Positions 6,905 through 14,200 of a stretch of 60,019 nucleotides of DNA are shown here, piece by piece. The position numbers were made by a program, and so were the translations under genes. The DNA is from a virus. Location: IMG/VR virus record IMGVR_UViG_3300015171_000004, positions 1-60,019 of that record; one strand, 5' to 3'. The number at the start of each line of letters is the position of its first letter. Positions within the stretch are counted from its first letter, which is position 1. The notes below the pieces were generated by a model. The model was not told the DNA's origin, ran no database searches, and was given only the letters and a program-made list of their open reading frames with translations.

Positions 6905-7282
6905 TTAAGGTAGTGTGTACACGCTCTCAATATACCAGTAGTGGGCATGAGGTGGATTGATTAGGTTCATCGCGTAGAAGTGACTGTCTCTCTTGTGATC
7001 CATCTTCCACACGATGTAGAACGCTGCCGAGGCGGGCGTATTCTGGACCTGCATGTATATCGTACAAGATGTAACGTGATCATAGGTACGAAACTTGTCA
7101 GGGTCAACGCTAGTCATAATGTACGATAATCTATCGTAGTGTCTATGGCTAGTGACGATATTGCAGTATGCCTGCGCTGTTTGGCGGGCATTCAATCCGC
7201 TCGCCCCTGCTTTTTCGGTCTGGACAAACAACCCTAACAGGGCCATAATCACGAGACAAGAGACAACGATTAGTTTCTTCAT
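6905..7282 (-). CDS. Exported early protein with signal peptide, 125 aa
   Basis: The start is ATG 7282 (MKKLIVV) because AAAGGAGAAAGCT precedes it. Signal peptide: KK, hydrophobic core (VVSCLVIMALLGLFV), then EKAGAS as probable cleavage region near residue 25. The mature domain is rich in His, Tyr and Thr and has two Cys (AYCNIV, TSCTIY) that could form a disulfide. No family recognised. A small secreted protein inside an early operon is unusual. Confidence 0.65.
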   Translation of the reverse strand: MKKLIVVSCLVIMALLGLFVQTEKAGASGLNARQTAQAYCNIVTSHRHYDRLSYIMTSVDPDKFRTYDHVTSCTIYMQVQNTPASAAFYIVWKMDHKRDSHFYAMNLINPPHAHYWYIESVYTLP

Positions 7283-7311
7283 AGCTTTCTCCTTTGGAAT
7301 AGGCCGCCCCA

Positions 7312-7554
7312 CTAAAGGGACGGGCCTGCATATAAGCGTGTGATAGCGTGGGGTGATGTAGGTGAGATGTGTTCGTTGTAAGCATACACTCCAACAAGCG
7401 CATCCCCACACTTAGCGACGACTTCCTCGGTGTACTTGTCTTGGGTCTCGACGGTCGCCTCACCGACGAACTGGCGAACGAAGTTGTTTTTTAGGCGGGC
7501 ATAGATCTGGACTGTATCGTTTTTGTGGCTCGCGGCGTAGTTGTAAGTGTACAT
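7312..7554 (-). CDS. Hypothetical early protein, 80 aa
   Basis: First gene after the promoter at 7604-7681; ATG 7554 follows AGGGAGAGAACAA. Soluble, beta-like, no motif recognised. Confidence 0.65.
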   Translation of the reverse strand: MYTYNYAASHKNDTVQIYARLKNNFVRQFVGEATVETQDKYTEEVVAKCGDALVGVYAYNEHISPTSPHAITRLYAGPSL

Positions 7555-7603
7555 TTGTTCTCTCCCTTAGTGGTCGTATCTCGTTTCGTCATTCATTGTT
7601 ATT

Positions 7604-7681
7604 AGTATACTTTGTACTAAGGAGACTTACAAGCTTTTTCTATGAGGCAATAGTACTAGTTTTCGAGAACCATTAGTACTG
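7604..7681 (-). promoter_or_regulatory. Early boxed promoter, class II
   Basis: Minus strand: distal CAGTACTA (7674-7681), proximal TAGTACTA (7651-7658), 19 bp, -35 TTGTAA (7627-7632), 17 bp, -10 TATACT (7604-7609). An ATG at 7596, 7 nt after the -10, opens a nine-codon leader ORF beginning Met-Asn-Asp-Glu. It drives the operon ending with the FtsK-like ATPase and its small membrane partner. Confidence 0.85.
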
Positions 7682-7692
7682 GTCGCTAGCCG

Positions 7693-7935
7693 CTAGTCGA
7701 GAGGGTTGCTATTCATGCCCTCAATCAGACCAACCATACAATGATAGTACGCCGGTTGGATAACATTCTTGATATACGCCTCTTGGTTGCTGCGTACCTC
7801 AAAAACATGGTCTCCGCATGTCTCTATCTGGGTGACAATCACCGCCCCCTGCTTTGTGCGATACATAAACGCTATCTTGTACCGCGCCTCATTTGGGCAG
7901 CTTAGGATATCGCTTCGTTTACAATAATGTGCCAT
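7693..7935 (-). CDS. Hypothetical early protein with scattered Cys/His, 80 aa
   Basis: The sequence has CKRSD, SCPNE, ETCGDH and HCMVG segments, which could form a zinc site. ATG 7935 overlaps the stop of the previous gene. No family recognised. Confidence 0.6.
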   Translation of the reverse strand: MAHYCKRSDILSCPNEARYKIAFMYRTKQGAVIVTQIETCGDHVFEVRSNQEAYIKNVIQPAYYHCMVGLIEGMNSNPLD

Positions 7936-8128
7936 AACTTTTATTTAACTCCTGTTTGAACCATCCCTGTATCTGCTTTAAGGTGACATCGATAAGACAA
8001 ACTTTCCCGGTACGGTTATTGACAACCGCGTGACAGTTATAGTGTTTGGAGCAATTGTGAATGTCATAGCCGTGTGAATAGGCGAAGTCTTTTAGTTCAA
8101 GAATTGTCTCGATATTCTGTAGCGTCAT
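7919..8128 (-). CDS. Hypothetical early protein, 69 aa
   Basis: The start is ATG 8128 (MTLQNIE) behind ACGGAGACAACC; the longer frame runs back into promoter-like and palindromic sequence. Contains an HNCSKHYNCH stretch that could bind metal. No recognised family. Confidence 0.6.
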   Translation of the reverse strand: MTLQNIETILELKDFAYSHGYDIHNCSKHYNCHAVVNNRTGKVCLIDVTLKQIQGWFKQELNKSYGTLL

Positions 8129-8152
8129 GGTTGTCTCCGTTCGTTTGTTTGT

Positions 8153-8165
8153 CGATTGGCAATCG
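8153..8165. promoter_or_regulatory. Perfect 13-bp palindrome, possible operator
   Basis: CGATTG-G-CAATCG lies just downstream of a TATAAT-like element (minus strand, 8166-8171) and 25 bp before the start of the 8128 gene. The -35 is poor, so this may be an internal promoter with an operator at its start site, or only a small hairpin. Confidence 0.35.
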
Positions 8166-8171
8166 ATTATA

Positions 8172-8270
8172 CTATATATCGTCGTCGATAGGTGGCTGAA
8201 TGAAGAAATATCCAGCCACAAACAGCATACATACAAACACTAAGAGGCATGCGATAAAGAGGTGTGGCAT
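8172..8270 (-). CDS. Small membrane peptide, 32 aa
   Basis: The ATG overlaps the upstream TAA in TAATG. One membrane segment (about residues 4-24) followed by an acidic IDDDI tail. Good coupling, no recognised family. Confidence 0.6.
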   Translation of the reverse strand: MPHLFIACLLVFVCMLFVAGYFFIQPPIDDDI

Positions 8271-8449
8271 TAGTTGGGTACATATACGTCAAGGTTGTTG
8301 TAGTTTCTTACTTCGTCGTCAAGGGCGTTGTAGTCGCTGGGAAGGCCCGTCTCTTGCGCGGTTCTGACAAGCGCCTCAATCTCTGTGTTGCTGTCCTCAA
8401 TCGCTTCCATAAGGGTATCCCATAAGAGGGCCTCTATTCCTATCTCCAT
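8270..8449 (-). CDS. Hypothetical acidic early protein, 59 aa
   Basis: ATG 8449 follows AGGATAAAGGCA. Strongly acidic and helical for about 40 residues, then SDYNALDDE and an Asn/Tyr-rich end. Coupled to the next membrane peptide by TAATG. Function unknown. Confidence 0.6.
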   Translation of the reverse strand: MEIGIEALLWDTLMEAIEDSNTEIEALVRTAQETGLPSDYNALDDEVRNYNNLDVYVPN

Positions 8450-8459
8450 TGCCTTTATC

Positions 8460-8696
8460 CTATCTTTCTGAACATGCGCGATAATCGCACTGGTCGCTAT
8501 CTATATCGTAGTCGCTAACGCCGTCGAGAGAGGCGGGGACTTCATACACTTCAACCTTATTCCATCCCTCGCCCATAGAGTCAAGTTCGTGTCTGGCAAG
8601 ATCTTCGGCGCTATCGTCGAAAAACCCCATCGTTGTGTCGTACTTCTCTTCGGGGCTGTCATTGTAGAATGCTATCACCAAAAATCTTGCTTTCAT
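8460..8696 (-). CDS. Hypothetical early protein, 78 aa
   Basis: ATG 8696 is overlapped by the TGA of a leader ORF that begins at the predicted transcription start, so its translation could be coupled to the leader. Acidic, with a beta-like N-terminus (KARFLVIAFY). First gene after the promoter at 8744-8821. Confidence 0.65.
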   Translation of the reverse strand: MKARFLVIAFYNDSPEEKYDTTMGFFDDSAEDLARHELDSMGEGWNKVEVYEVPASLDGVSDYDIDSDQCDYRACSER

Positions 8697-8743
8697 TTTC
8701 TTTTCCCTTCGTCGCTCTCGTTCGTTCGTCGTTCCATGTATGA

Positions 8744-8821
8744 ATAATACCCGATGTCAGTGGTAAATACAAGGCTTTTATATGAGACATAAGTACCATA
8801 CAAAAGCCCCCATTAGTACTA
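8744..8821 (-). promoter_or_regulatory. Early boxed promoter, class II
   Basis: Minus strand: distal TAGTACTA (8814-8821), proximal GGTACT (8792-8797), 19 bp, -35 TTGTAT (8767-8772), 17 bp, -10 TATTAT (8744-8749). An ATG at 8737, 6 nt after the -10, opens a 14-codon leader (Met-Glu-Arg-Arg-Thr...) whose TGA overlaps the ATG of the 8696 gene. Confidence 0.85.
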
Positions 8822-9046
8822 CTGATTATCTACGTTACGTAGTCGTGTGAACCCTGACTTGCATACGTTCCATTCCCTTGTGCTGGTGTCGCGTACAAGC
8901 CAGTGAGAGGGTGTTTCCGATACTAACCTACCTTCTATCACGCATGCGTGTACGTTACCCTCAGCATCGATCATAGAGCCATTAGCGTACAGCGTGATAT
9001 AGGGCAGGTCGCTGATGTGGACGAAGGGGCGCTGCCTCGGTATCAT
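8819..9046 (-). CDS. Hypothetical early protein, 75 aa
   Basis: Its ATG overlaps the stop of the gene upstream and its own TAG lies within the distal operator of the next promoter. Beta-rich, possibly a small barrel. No family recognised. Confidence 0.6.
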   Translation of the reverse strand: MIPRQRPFVHISDLPYITLYANGSMIDAEGNVHACVIEGRLVSETPSHWLVRDTSTREWNVCKSGFTRLRNVDNQ

Positions 9047-9276
9047 TGTTTGCCCCGGTACTCTAGCAGGTCCGCATATGAGATGTAAGGATCGACTCCA
9101 TACCGAACTGTCTTGTGTATGATGTCGCTAGCGTCTATGTCATACAGAAGCGTAACGTCTAGGGCGTTAATCCAAAGCTTACCAGTCACATCAACTAAGG
9201 CGCGCAGGCTATGCCCCTGGCCGTCAATAGTTACTGACAGGGCCGCTGGCTCGGTATGTCCGTATAATCTAATCAT
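9043..9276 (-). CDS. Hypothetical early protein, 77 aa
   Basis: The second half (LWINALDVTLLYDIDASDII) weakly recalls the short helical repeat of phage BRO-N or antirepressor domains, but the match is too slight to assign. Coupled to the acidic gene upstream and to the next gene. Confidence 0.55.
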   Translation of the reverse strand: MIRLYGHTEPAALSVTIDGQGHSLRALVDVTGKLWINALDVTLLYDIDASDIIHKTVRYGVDPYISYADLLEYRGKQ

Positions 9277-9565
9277 CGTCGTCGTCTCCTTCTAATTCGT
9301 CAATCTCTTCGTCTATTTCTTCCATTTCTTCGTCTAGTTCCGCATCTTCCTCTTCGTCCTCGGCGTCGTAAGCCCCTTCTATGATGTCCTCTAAGAACTC
9401 GAATAGCTCGGCGTGTTCGTCGAACGAGGTTATTAGCCTGCGCTTGCCGTCTGACTTGTCGTACACGGCCCCAGACTCATCTGCGCGCATTATTAGGAAT
9501 GCCGTCTCGTCTAGAGCCTCAAGTTCTATCGCTTCAAGGAATAAATCCCAGATTGTCTCCATCAT
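9269..9565 (-). CDS. Extremely acidic protein, possible DNA mimic, 98 aa
   Basis: After a helical N-terminal half, the last 32 residues are about four fifths Asp and Glu and end DDDDD. Phage proteins that mimic DNA (the Ocr/Arn type of anti-restriction or nucleoid inhibitor) have such charge, but an acidic tail is also found in regulators of ssDNA-binding proteins. The start may be either of two adjacent ATGs. Early location fits an anti-host role; the assignment is inference. Confidence 0.55.
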   Translation of the reverse strand: MMETIWDLFLEAIELEALDETAFLIMRADESGAVYDKSDGKRRLITSFDEHAELFEFLEDIIEGAYDAEDEEEDAELDEEMEEIDEEIDELEGDDDDD

Positions 9566-10044
9566 TATAGCGTCCTCCCACTAAACAACATGCGGTACAA
9601 TGCTGCTGGCGTGACCGTAGCAGGGTCTATCTTTGACAACGATGGATAGCGGCCAGTCTCGATTAAGAACCGCGTGCATAGGTCGCTACAGTCGTATCCC
9701 TTGCTAGGAATACGAGATAACCAACGTATGATAGGGTTATGCGCGTCAATGTCCAGAATGATATCGGACCACCCATAAGAGTCGCCCACCTGCTTGTTTA
9801 ACCACACCATACCGTCAAACAACCCAACGTTGTCTACCGGATAGCTCCATAGGGCGTAGTTTTGGTCTCCGTTGGCTATCTCGTGCACGTGCACGCCGTC
9901 TGCTATAGCCCCTATGCTTTGCGTGGTGCTGATTGCTACCTCGCAGTGCGTGACTAGGCTGCGCGTCCATGCAGCAATCATTAAGTCAATGGGATTAAGG
10001 TGTGGATGGTAGAATAGAATGTCTCCCGCCTTAGGTTGGTTCAT
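9565..10044 (-). CDS. Permuted NlpC/P60 (YiiX/LRAT-like) papain-fold protein, 159 aa
   Basis: The order GDILFY (residue 7), SLVTHCEVAIS with His near residue 33, then YDCSDLCTRF with Cys near residue 118 is the circularly permuted NlpC/P60 arrangement, where the catalytic His precedes Cys. Family members are cysteine peptidases, amidases or acyltransferases acting on cell wall or lipids. No signal peptide is visible, so it would act inside the cell or be released at lysis. Its place in an early operon, far from the lysis genes, argues against a classical endolysin. Confidence 0.65.
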   Translation of the reverse strand: MNQPKAGDILFYHPHLNPIDLMIAAWTRSLVTHCEVAISTTQSIGAIADGVHVHEIANGDQNYALWSYPVDNVGLFDGMVWLNKQVGDSYGWSDIILDIDAHNPIIRWLSRIPSKGYDCSDLCTRFLIETGRYPSLSKIDPATVTPAALYRMLFSGRTL

Positions 10045-10364
10045 TATTTTTCTTCTTTCTTCTGTAGTGCCAGCTTCTTTAGTAGGGGCTTGCCAGTGTT
10101 TTTGTTAACCCATTGGTCTCCTGACACGTACACAAACTCCCCAGAATTGCTGCCATCTGAGAATGTCAGGCGTGTGCAGTTGTACTCTTTACGATACGCC
10201 TCGCGCTTGTTGACGAACTTCAGTAAGTCCTCTTCGTCCTCAAATTGGTACTCTGACATAATCTCTTCGTGGGGGATGCGCTCCTCCCCCAGCATGCGCT
10301 TGGCGGTTATATCGACAACTTGCTTGACTTCGTATCGCGTGCGGAACATGGTTAGGTTATACAT
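10044..10364 (-). CDS. Hypothetical early protein, 106 aa
   Basis: ATG 10364 (MYNLTMF) overlaps the upstream stop in ATGTATAA. Charged N-terminal helical half, beta-like middle, and a Lys-rich tail. No family recognised. Confidence 0.6.
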   Translation of the reverse strand: MYNLTMFRTRYEVKQVVDITAKRMLGEERIPHEEIMSEYQFEDEEDLLKFVNKREAYRKEYNCTRLTFSDGSNSGEFVYVSGDQWVNKNTGKPLLKKLALQKKEEK

Positions 10365-10689
10365 TGTACTTTGCAACCTCTCTCCGTATATCACTGACAT
10401 TGAACTTATCCGCTGGGCCTGCGCGGTACGTGGTAGTTACCTTAAGGCCGGTTACGCCCTTGCCAAACTTACGGGCGCTGCCGTCAATGTTTTCCTTGCT
10501 ATCGTTGTACCAGTACGCTATCGTACGCTCTAGGTGCTGTTCGCTATCCGTGCGTACCTCCATCCTCACTCCGTCAAGCATTGCGCTTGCGTGGTAGTGA
10601 GGCTTTACGTCGTTGCTGGTATCGCTGACAAGACGCGCCAGTGTTTTTGCTTCGTGCGATGTTAAGTTCATATCTTCGTATCTTCCCAT
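10357..10689 (-). CDS. Hypothetical early protein, 110 aa
   Basis: ATG 10689 (MGRYEDM) follows GTAGGAGCAAAGAT; longer frames overlap the preceding small gene. Mixed alpha/beta, basic. No recognised domain. Confidence 0.6.
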   Translation of the reverse strand: MGRYEDMNLTSHEAKTLARLVSDTSNDVKPHYHASAMLDGVRMEVRTDSEQHLERTIAYWYNDSKENIDGSARKFGKGVTGLKVTTTYRAGPADKFNVSDIRREVAKYNV

Positions 10690-10699
10690 ATCTTTGCTC

Positions 10700-10807
10700 C
10701 TACTTCCAGTCGTGAAACAATAGCCACATAGACACACACAATAACGCGATGGCAATAAGCACATACACAATCATCGGCAACCATGCATAGAGGGACTCCA
10801 TTATCAT
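10700..10807 (-). CDS. Small membrane peptide, 35 aa
   Basis: ATG 10807 follows AAAGGAGAAAACA, the standard site of this phage. One long membrane segment (about residues 10-31) and a short HDWK tail. An internal ATG at 10801 is an alternative start. Confidence 0.55.
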   Translation of the reverse strand: MIMESLYAWLPMIVYVLIAIALLCVSMWLLFHDWK

Positions 10808-10845
10808 TGTTTTCTCCTTTGGTGGGGCGTCCATGCCGTTGACTC

Positions 10846-11166
10846 TTATTTGGCGTATTTTGCAAAAGCTAAACGATATTGCTCCCAGTTTTTCATTTCC
10901 TGATTAGGGGCAAATACAAGCGTGTGTGTACGCATTGTGACACGACCGATTAGTTTACCGTTGTGGGTTAGATCGACGCCCTTACCTACGTAGAAGTGAT
11001 ATTTGGCGACGTATGCAGGTTGGATCACTACCTCGGTATTATATACGAGTCCTTTTTCGTTGGCAACAAGGTTGCTGAGGGGCAATTTACAGGCAATCGC
11101 TAATGTATCGAATAGAAAGCTGTTTACTTTTGCGTCGTACTGTTCTCTCGTGTATTCGTTTGTCAT
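10846..11166 (-). CDS. Hypothetical early protein, 106 aa
   Basis: First gene after the promoter at 11217-11294; its ATG is overlapped by the TGA of the leader ORF that begins at the predicted transcription start. Soluble alpha/beta protein, no motif recognised. Confidence 0.65.
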   Translation of the reverse strand: MTNEYTREQYDAKVNSFLFDTLAIACKLPLSNLVANEKGLVYNTEVVIQPAYVAKYHFYVGKGVDLTHNGKLIGRVTMRTHTLVFAPNQEMKNWEQYRLAFAKYAK

Positions 11167-11216
11167 TTCTGTATCCCTTTCAGGTGGCTTGTTTTACTTC
11201 GTCGTTCCATGTATTA

Positions 11217-11294
11217 AGAATACGGCATCTATAGAAGAATAACAAGCCTTTTATATGAGACATAAGTACCATTAAATCGAAACCAATAGTACTA
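11217..11294 (-). promoter_or_regulatory. Early boxed promoter, class II
   Basis: Minus strand: distal TAGTACTA (11287-11294), proximal GGTACT (11265-11270), 19 bp, -35 TTGTTA (11240-11245), 17 bp, -10 TATTCT (11217-11222). An ATG at 11210, 6 nt after the -10, opens a 15-codon leader (Met-Glu-Arg-Arg-Ser...) ending in TGA over the start of the 11166 gene. The upstream TAG stop lies in the distal box. Confidence 0.85.
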
Positions 11295-11549
11295 TGACTG
11301 TTTCGTGACGTATCGGTCACATACCCATAGCTGGACATGATAGAAATGTGTGCCGTATACGAGACAGTACCTGGCGCTCCGGCGCGTGCTAGCCTTATAC
11401 AGCACACACCTTGTTACAGGCGACAACTTGGTCTCATAATGCCCCCTAACACACTCCTGGTAGCTACACGCCGACGCTAGCACCACCATAGCACATAGGA
11501 CTAGTGAAACTACCATGCCGTTAATTGCTCTCCTGTACGGGCTTGTCAT
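11292..11549 (-). CDS. Putative early lipoprotein, 85 aa
   Basis: The start is ATG 11549 (MTSPYRR) because GGGGGT lies 8 nt upstream; an ATG at 11564 lacks a ribosome binding site. Basic start, hydrophobic core (GMVVSLVLCAMVVL), then ASAC at about residues 25-28, a lipobox-like site. The mature part is basic with several Cys. Phage lipoproteins made early commonly block superinfection by sitting on the outer face of the membrane; here that is inference from location. Confidence 0.55.
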   Translation of the reverse strand: MTSPYRRAINGMVVSLVLCAMVVLASACSYQECVRGHYETKLSPVTRCVLYKASTRRSARYCLVYGTHFYHVQLWVCDRYVTKQS

Positions 11550-11568
11550 TGCTTGTACCCCCATTCTG

Positions 11569-11922
11569 CTAACTAAACTTGAAGTGACTAAGGATTGCTA
11601 TAAGCACGCCTATAATTGCAATCCCGGTTGTGATGTACTGCATGTTGCGTCCCGGCGCGTTCTCCATCCGCTTCTCTAAGCGGTTGATATTTTCCGTGTT
11701 ATTCTTTATCACCTCCGCGAAACGAGATATTTCCTCTTGACGAAGTTCAAGTTCGTTAATCCTCACCGCGTTCTGATGTGTTGAGGATCTATTGGTCTCG
11801 AATAATCGATCAAATATCTCTTTATCAAGATACGACCTGCTGTATAGCTCCATCCGGTTGTTTAGCTGTACGAAGCCGTCTCTTATGGCATTCAGAACTG
11901 CCAGTGTGTTCTCGTCAATCAA
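11569..11922 (-). CDS. Coiled-coil protein with C-terminal membrane anchor, 117 aa
   Basis: TTG 11922 is the likely start, with GGAGGA 6 nt upstream. About 85 residues of heptad-like coiled coil are followed by a single membrane segment (YITTGIAIIGVLIAILSHF) at the very C-terminus. This build resembles the XhlA/hemolysin-type membrane proteins of Gram-positive phages, usually found with holins. Here it is early, next to a lipoprotein. The 32529-32966 gene has the same architecture. Confidence 0.6.
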   Translation of the reverse strand: MIDENTLAVLNAIRDGFVQLNNRMELYSRSYLDKEIFDRLFETNRSSTHQNAVRINELELRQEEISRFAEVIKNNTENINRLEKRMENAPGRNMQYITTGIAIIGVLIAILSHFKFS

Positions 11923-11923
11923 A

Positions 11924-12160
11924 CTAGTCCTCCAAACAAACTACTTTTTGAACGCTTACGCTATCAGCGAAGCCCTCTATGTATGAGTCCATAATCATAG
12001 CCAGTCCCTTGGCGGCAGACACGGCGTTCCCCATCGTATAGTGATAGTGACCGGCGCATGTTTCGGTATCCGTGATTGCATACTTGAACGTGTATTCAAA
12101 GCTCTCTCTTGAGCCGTTGCGGAGCCACCTAACACCGATAACGTGAAATTGTTTCTTCAT
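11924..12160 (-). CDS. Hypothetical early protein, 78 aa
   Basis: ATG 12160 overlaps the end of the upstream gene. Starts MKKQFHVIGVRW, beta then helix. Stop lies one base before the TTG of the coiled-coil gene. No family recognised. Confidence 0.6.
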   Translation of the reverse strand: MKKQFHVIGVRWLRNGSRESFEYTFKYAITDTETCAGHYHYTMGNAVSAAKGLAMIMDSYIEGFADSVSVQKVVCLED

Positions 12161-12378
12161 TTTTGTCCCTCCAACATTTCGGGGGTGAATGAGAATAGCA
12201 GGGTTCTATAGTCGGTCGTAACCACATACAGGGATACTATCATAGGTCTATCCGTGTTCGTCCCGTACGTGTCTCTCTGCGTCATAGTCCGTATGTCTTC
12301 GCGTTGCACTCCGTTCGATGCCAGCAAGTCCCTTATATCCTGGTATGCTGACTTATCAATCTCAAACAGTGGTTTCAT
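12157..12378 (-). CDS. Hypothetical early protein, 73 aa
   Basis: ATG 12378 (MKPLFEID) follows GGAGGACCAC. Short helical start then beta strands. No domain recognised. Confidence 0.6.
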   Translation of the reverse strand: MKPLFEIDKSAYQDIRDLLASNGVQREDIRTMTQRDTYGTNTDRPMIVSLYVVTTDYRTLLFSFTPEMLEGQK

Positions 12379-12413
12379 GTGGTCCTCCGGGGGGCGTCCC
12401 TGCCTGAACAATC

Positions 12414-13565
12414 CTATAGGGTTGCTTTACAGCGTGTGATAATCGTTACGTTGCCGTACTTCTCGCTTGTCTCATTCTTCTTAACGGTGAACTTGACGTT
12501 GTACATTTTGCCAACCTCTAGAGCGTTACCAGAAGACTGAAACCATGTGTACTTGTTGTTGTCGCTATCTACGAAACTGTGGATAGCGGTTGTTCCGTAT
12601 GCCCCATCAGAGAAGGTAACACGTGTGACCGTAAGAAGCTGGGACGGTTTCATGCCCTCTGCGAATAGGTGCTTGCTTGTGTCGCTAGTCCGCTCTAGTT
12701 GCGTCTTCATCGTTCCCGTATAGGCGCTGATTAGGCTAGCGGCGTATCCTGCGTGTTTCAGGTCCATCACCCCTGACTTACAGACGGTGTACAGGTTGTA
12801 CATGTAGTCACTGGTGGTATCCACGGCGTCGCTACGTATCCATGCTAGGGCGGCGTCAACCATCACACCGTCAATCTCTTCGCTGGGCTGTACGGTGCTT
12901 ACACGGTTCTTAAAGGCTTGCTCCATACCGAAGGCGTTGCTTTTTGTGGACTCCTTATCCAGCATCTCCGCCTTGGCGCGAGACACCCAGCCGTTTGTTC
13001 GTACAGACAGTGCAACCCATTTCAGGAAGTTCCGCAGCCCAACATGCTTGACGGCTCCGCCCCTCTCATCATCGGCATAGGCGTCAATCTCGCTGTCAAT
13101 CTGGTGTAGTAGCTCGCTGTATTCGGCAAAAGCGTGCACGTCCGTATGTCCTGTGAAGTCCTTTAGACAATTGCTACCAACCTGAAAACATGCGCCCTCT
13201 TCGTTGGCTAGGATGTAGGTCGTGTTCCGCGCCCTACTCTTCATGCAGTGAACACAGAAGTTGACCGATGTGCGGGCGGACGGGGGGAGCAAGTCCTCTT
13301 TATTAGGAACGACGTTTACCACGTTGCCATCTGGTGTATGATCGATGCTGGCGACGAACGTATAACCGTTGATCTTGGGTGACTGGCCGGTGATAACGAC
13401 GGTGTGTACTACGTTGTCGTTGGCGTCAATGTCCATGCTTGTGATGTCCATCTCAATTGCTTGCATGTGAAGCTTTGCGCAACGTTTGTTCAGTTTAGAT
13501 ACGAGGGCTTGCAGGTCACTTAAATTTTGATCCATGACTTTGTAGGTGTGTGTAAATTGTGTCAT
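12414..13565 (-). CDS. Zinc-finger-like conserved phage protein, 383 aa
   Basis: The middle region (about residues 100-135) has CVHCMKSRAR and, 21 residues on, VGSNCLKDFTGH, a CxxC...C...H set typical of a small zinc-binding fold. The C-terminal part (from about residue 300) is beta-rich and OB-like. Similar proteins occur in phages and plasmids without assigned function. ATG 13565 follows AAGGGAACAAAACA. An in-frame TTG at 13604 coincides with the predicted transcription start and could add 13 residues. A nucleic acid-binding role is inference. Confidence 0.6.
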   Translation of the reverse strand: MTQFTHTYKVMDQNLSDLQALVSKLNKRCAKLHMQAIEMDITSMDIDANDNVVHTVVITGQSPKINGYTFVASIDHTPDGNVVNVVPNKEDLLPPSARTSVNFCVHCMKSRARNTTYILANEEGACFQVGSNCLKDFTGHTDVHAFAEYSELLHQIDSEIDAYADDERGGAVKHVGLRNFLKWVALSVRTNGWVSRAKAEMLDKESTKSNAFGMEQAFKNRVSTVQPSEEIDGVMVDAALAWIRSDAVDTTSDYMYNLYTVCKSGVMDLKHAGYAASLISAYTGTMKTQLERTSDTSKHLFAEGMKPSQLLTVTRVTFSDGAYGTTAIHSFVDSDNNKYTWFQSSGNALEVGKMYNVKFTVKKNETSEKYGNVTIITRCKATL

Positions 13566-13611
13566 TGTTTTGTTCCCTTCGTTTGTCTCTCGTTCGTCAT
13601 TCAACTTTCTT

Positions 13612-13688
13612 AGTATAGACGATATACGAGAGACTTACAAGGGAATTTACTAGGGTAAAAGTACTAATTTGGGAAACCATTAGTACTA
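13612..13688 (-). promoter_or_regulatory. Early boxed promoter, class II
   Basis: Minus strand: distal TAGTACTA (13681-13688), proximal TAGTACT 22 bp downstream (13660-13666), 19 bp, -35 TTGTAA (13635-13640), 17 bp, -10 TATACT (13612-13617). A TTG at 13604, 7 nt after the -10, is in frame with the zinc-finger-like gene. The upstream TAG stop lies within the distal box. Confidence 0.85.
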
Positions 13689-13916
13689 CCTGTTTTTTAG
13701 TTGGTGTGCTTCGTATTTGCGCAGCAGTTCCTGCATTCCTCCATTCTCGTATGACCATTCTTTCATGGTGTCTGTGTTCAGTATCCCCACGGTTTCACTA
13801 GTCCGTAGCAACGTGGATAGGTACGCATCCTTAACGGCCTGCGCACCGGTTTCATAGAGGCTTTGTCTATCTACGCCGCCCTTGACATAAAAGCGCCGCC
13901 AGGGGAATGCGGTCAC
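13686..13916 (-). CDS. Hypothetical early protein, 76 aa
   Basis: GTG 13916 overlaps the upstream TGA (AAGTGA) and has GAGGGG upstream. Basic first 20 residues, helical remainder. Last gene of its operon; TAG embedded in an operator box. Confidence 0.6.
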   Translation of the reverse strand: MTAFPWRRFYVKGGVDRQSLYETGAQAVKDAYLSTLLRTSETVGILNTDTMKEWSYENGGMQELLRKYEAHQLKNR

Positions 13917-14182
13917 TTTATCCCCTCGCGAGGGTCGTATGGACGAAGCGGAGCCGCGCCCATAGGCTCTAAGTCACCACACAACGCATCGATAAACAGG
14001 GGGTCGCGGTATAATCTGACATCGACTATCTCATAATCCCGGCTGTTTTTGTTCAGGGCTATCTCGTAAACAACATAGGCCATTCCCTTGCTATCTGCTG
14101 TGGCTGTAACAAACTGCGCTATCCCGTTCTCTTCCACCCCACTGATTGCTTGCTGCCCAGGTGCCATATCCGTAACTCTCAT
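13913..14182 (-). CDS. Hypothetical early protein, 89 aa
   Basis: ATG 14182 follows AAAGGAAAGAAAACA. Beta-rich in its middle, acidic end. No family recognised. Confidence 0.6.
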   Translation of the reverse strand: MRVTDMAPGQQAISGVEENGIAQFVTATADSKGMAYVVYEIALNKNSRDYEIVDVRLYRDPLFIDALCGDLEPMGAAPLRPYDPREGIK

Positions 14183-14200
14183 TGTTTTCTTTCCTTTTGT

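Noticed and set aside
6905-7411. Longer versions of the exported protein and of several other early genes
   Set aside because: Upstream extensions run into promoters or preceding genes, lack ribosome binding sites, and would bury the signal peptide; shorter starts with AAAGGAG-type sites were chosen.
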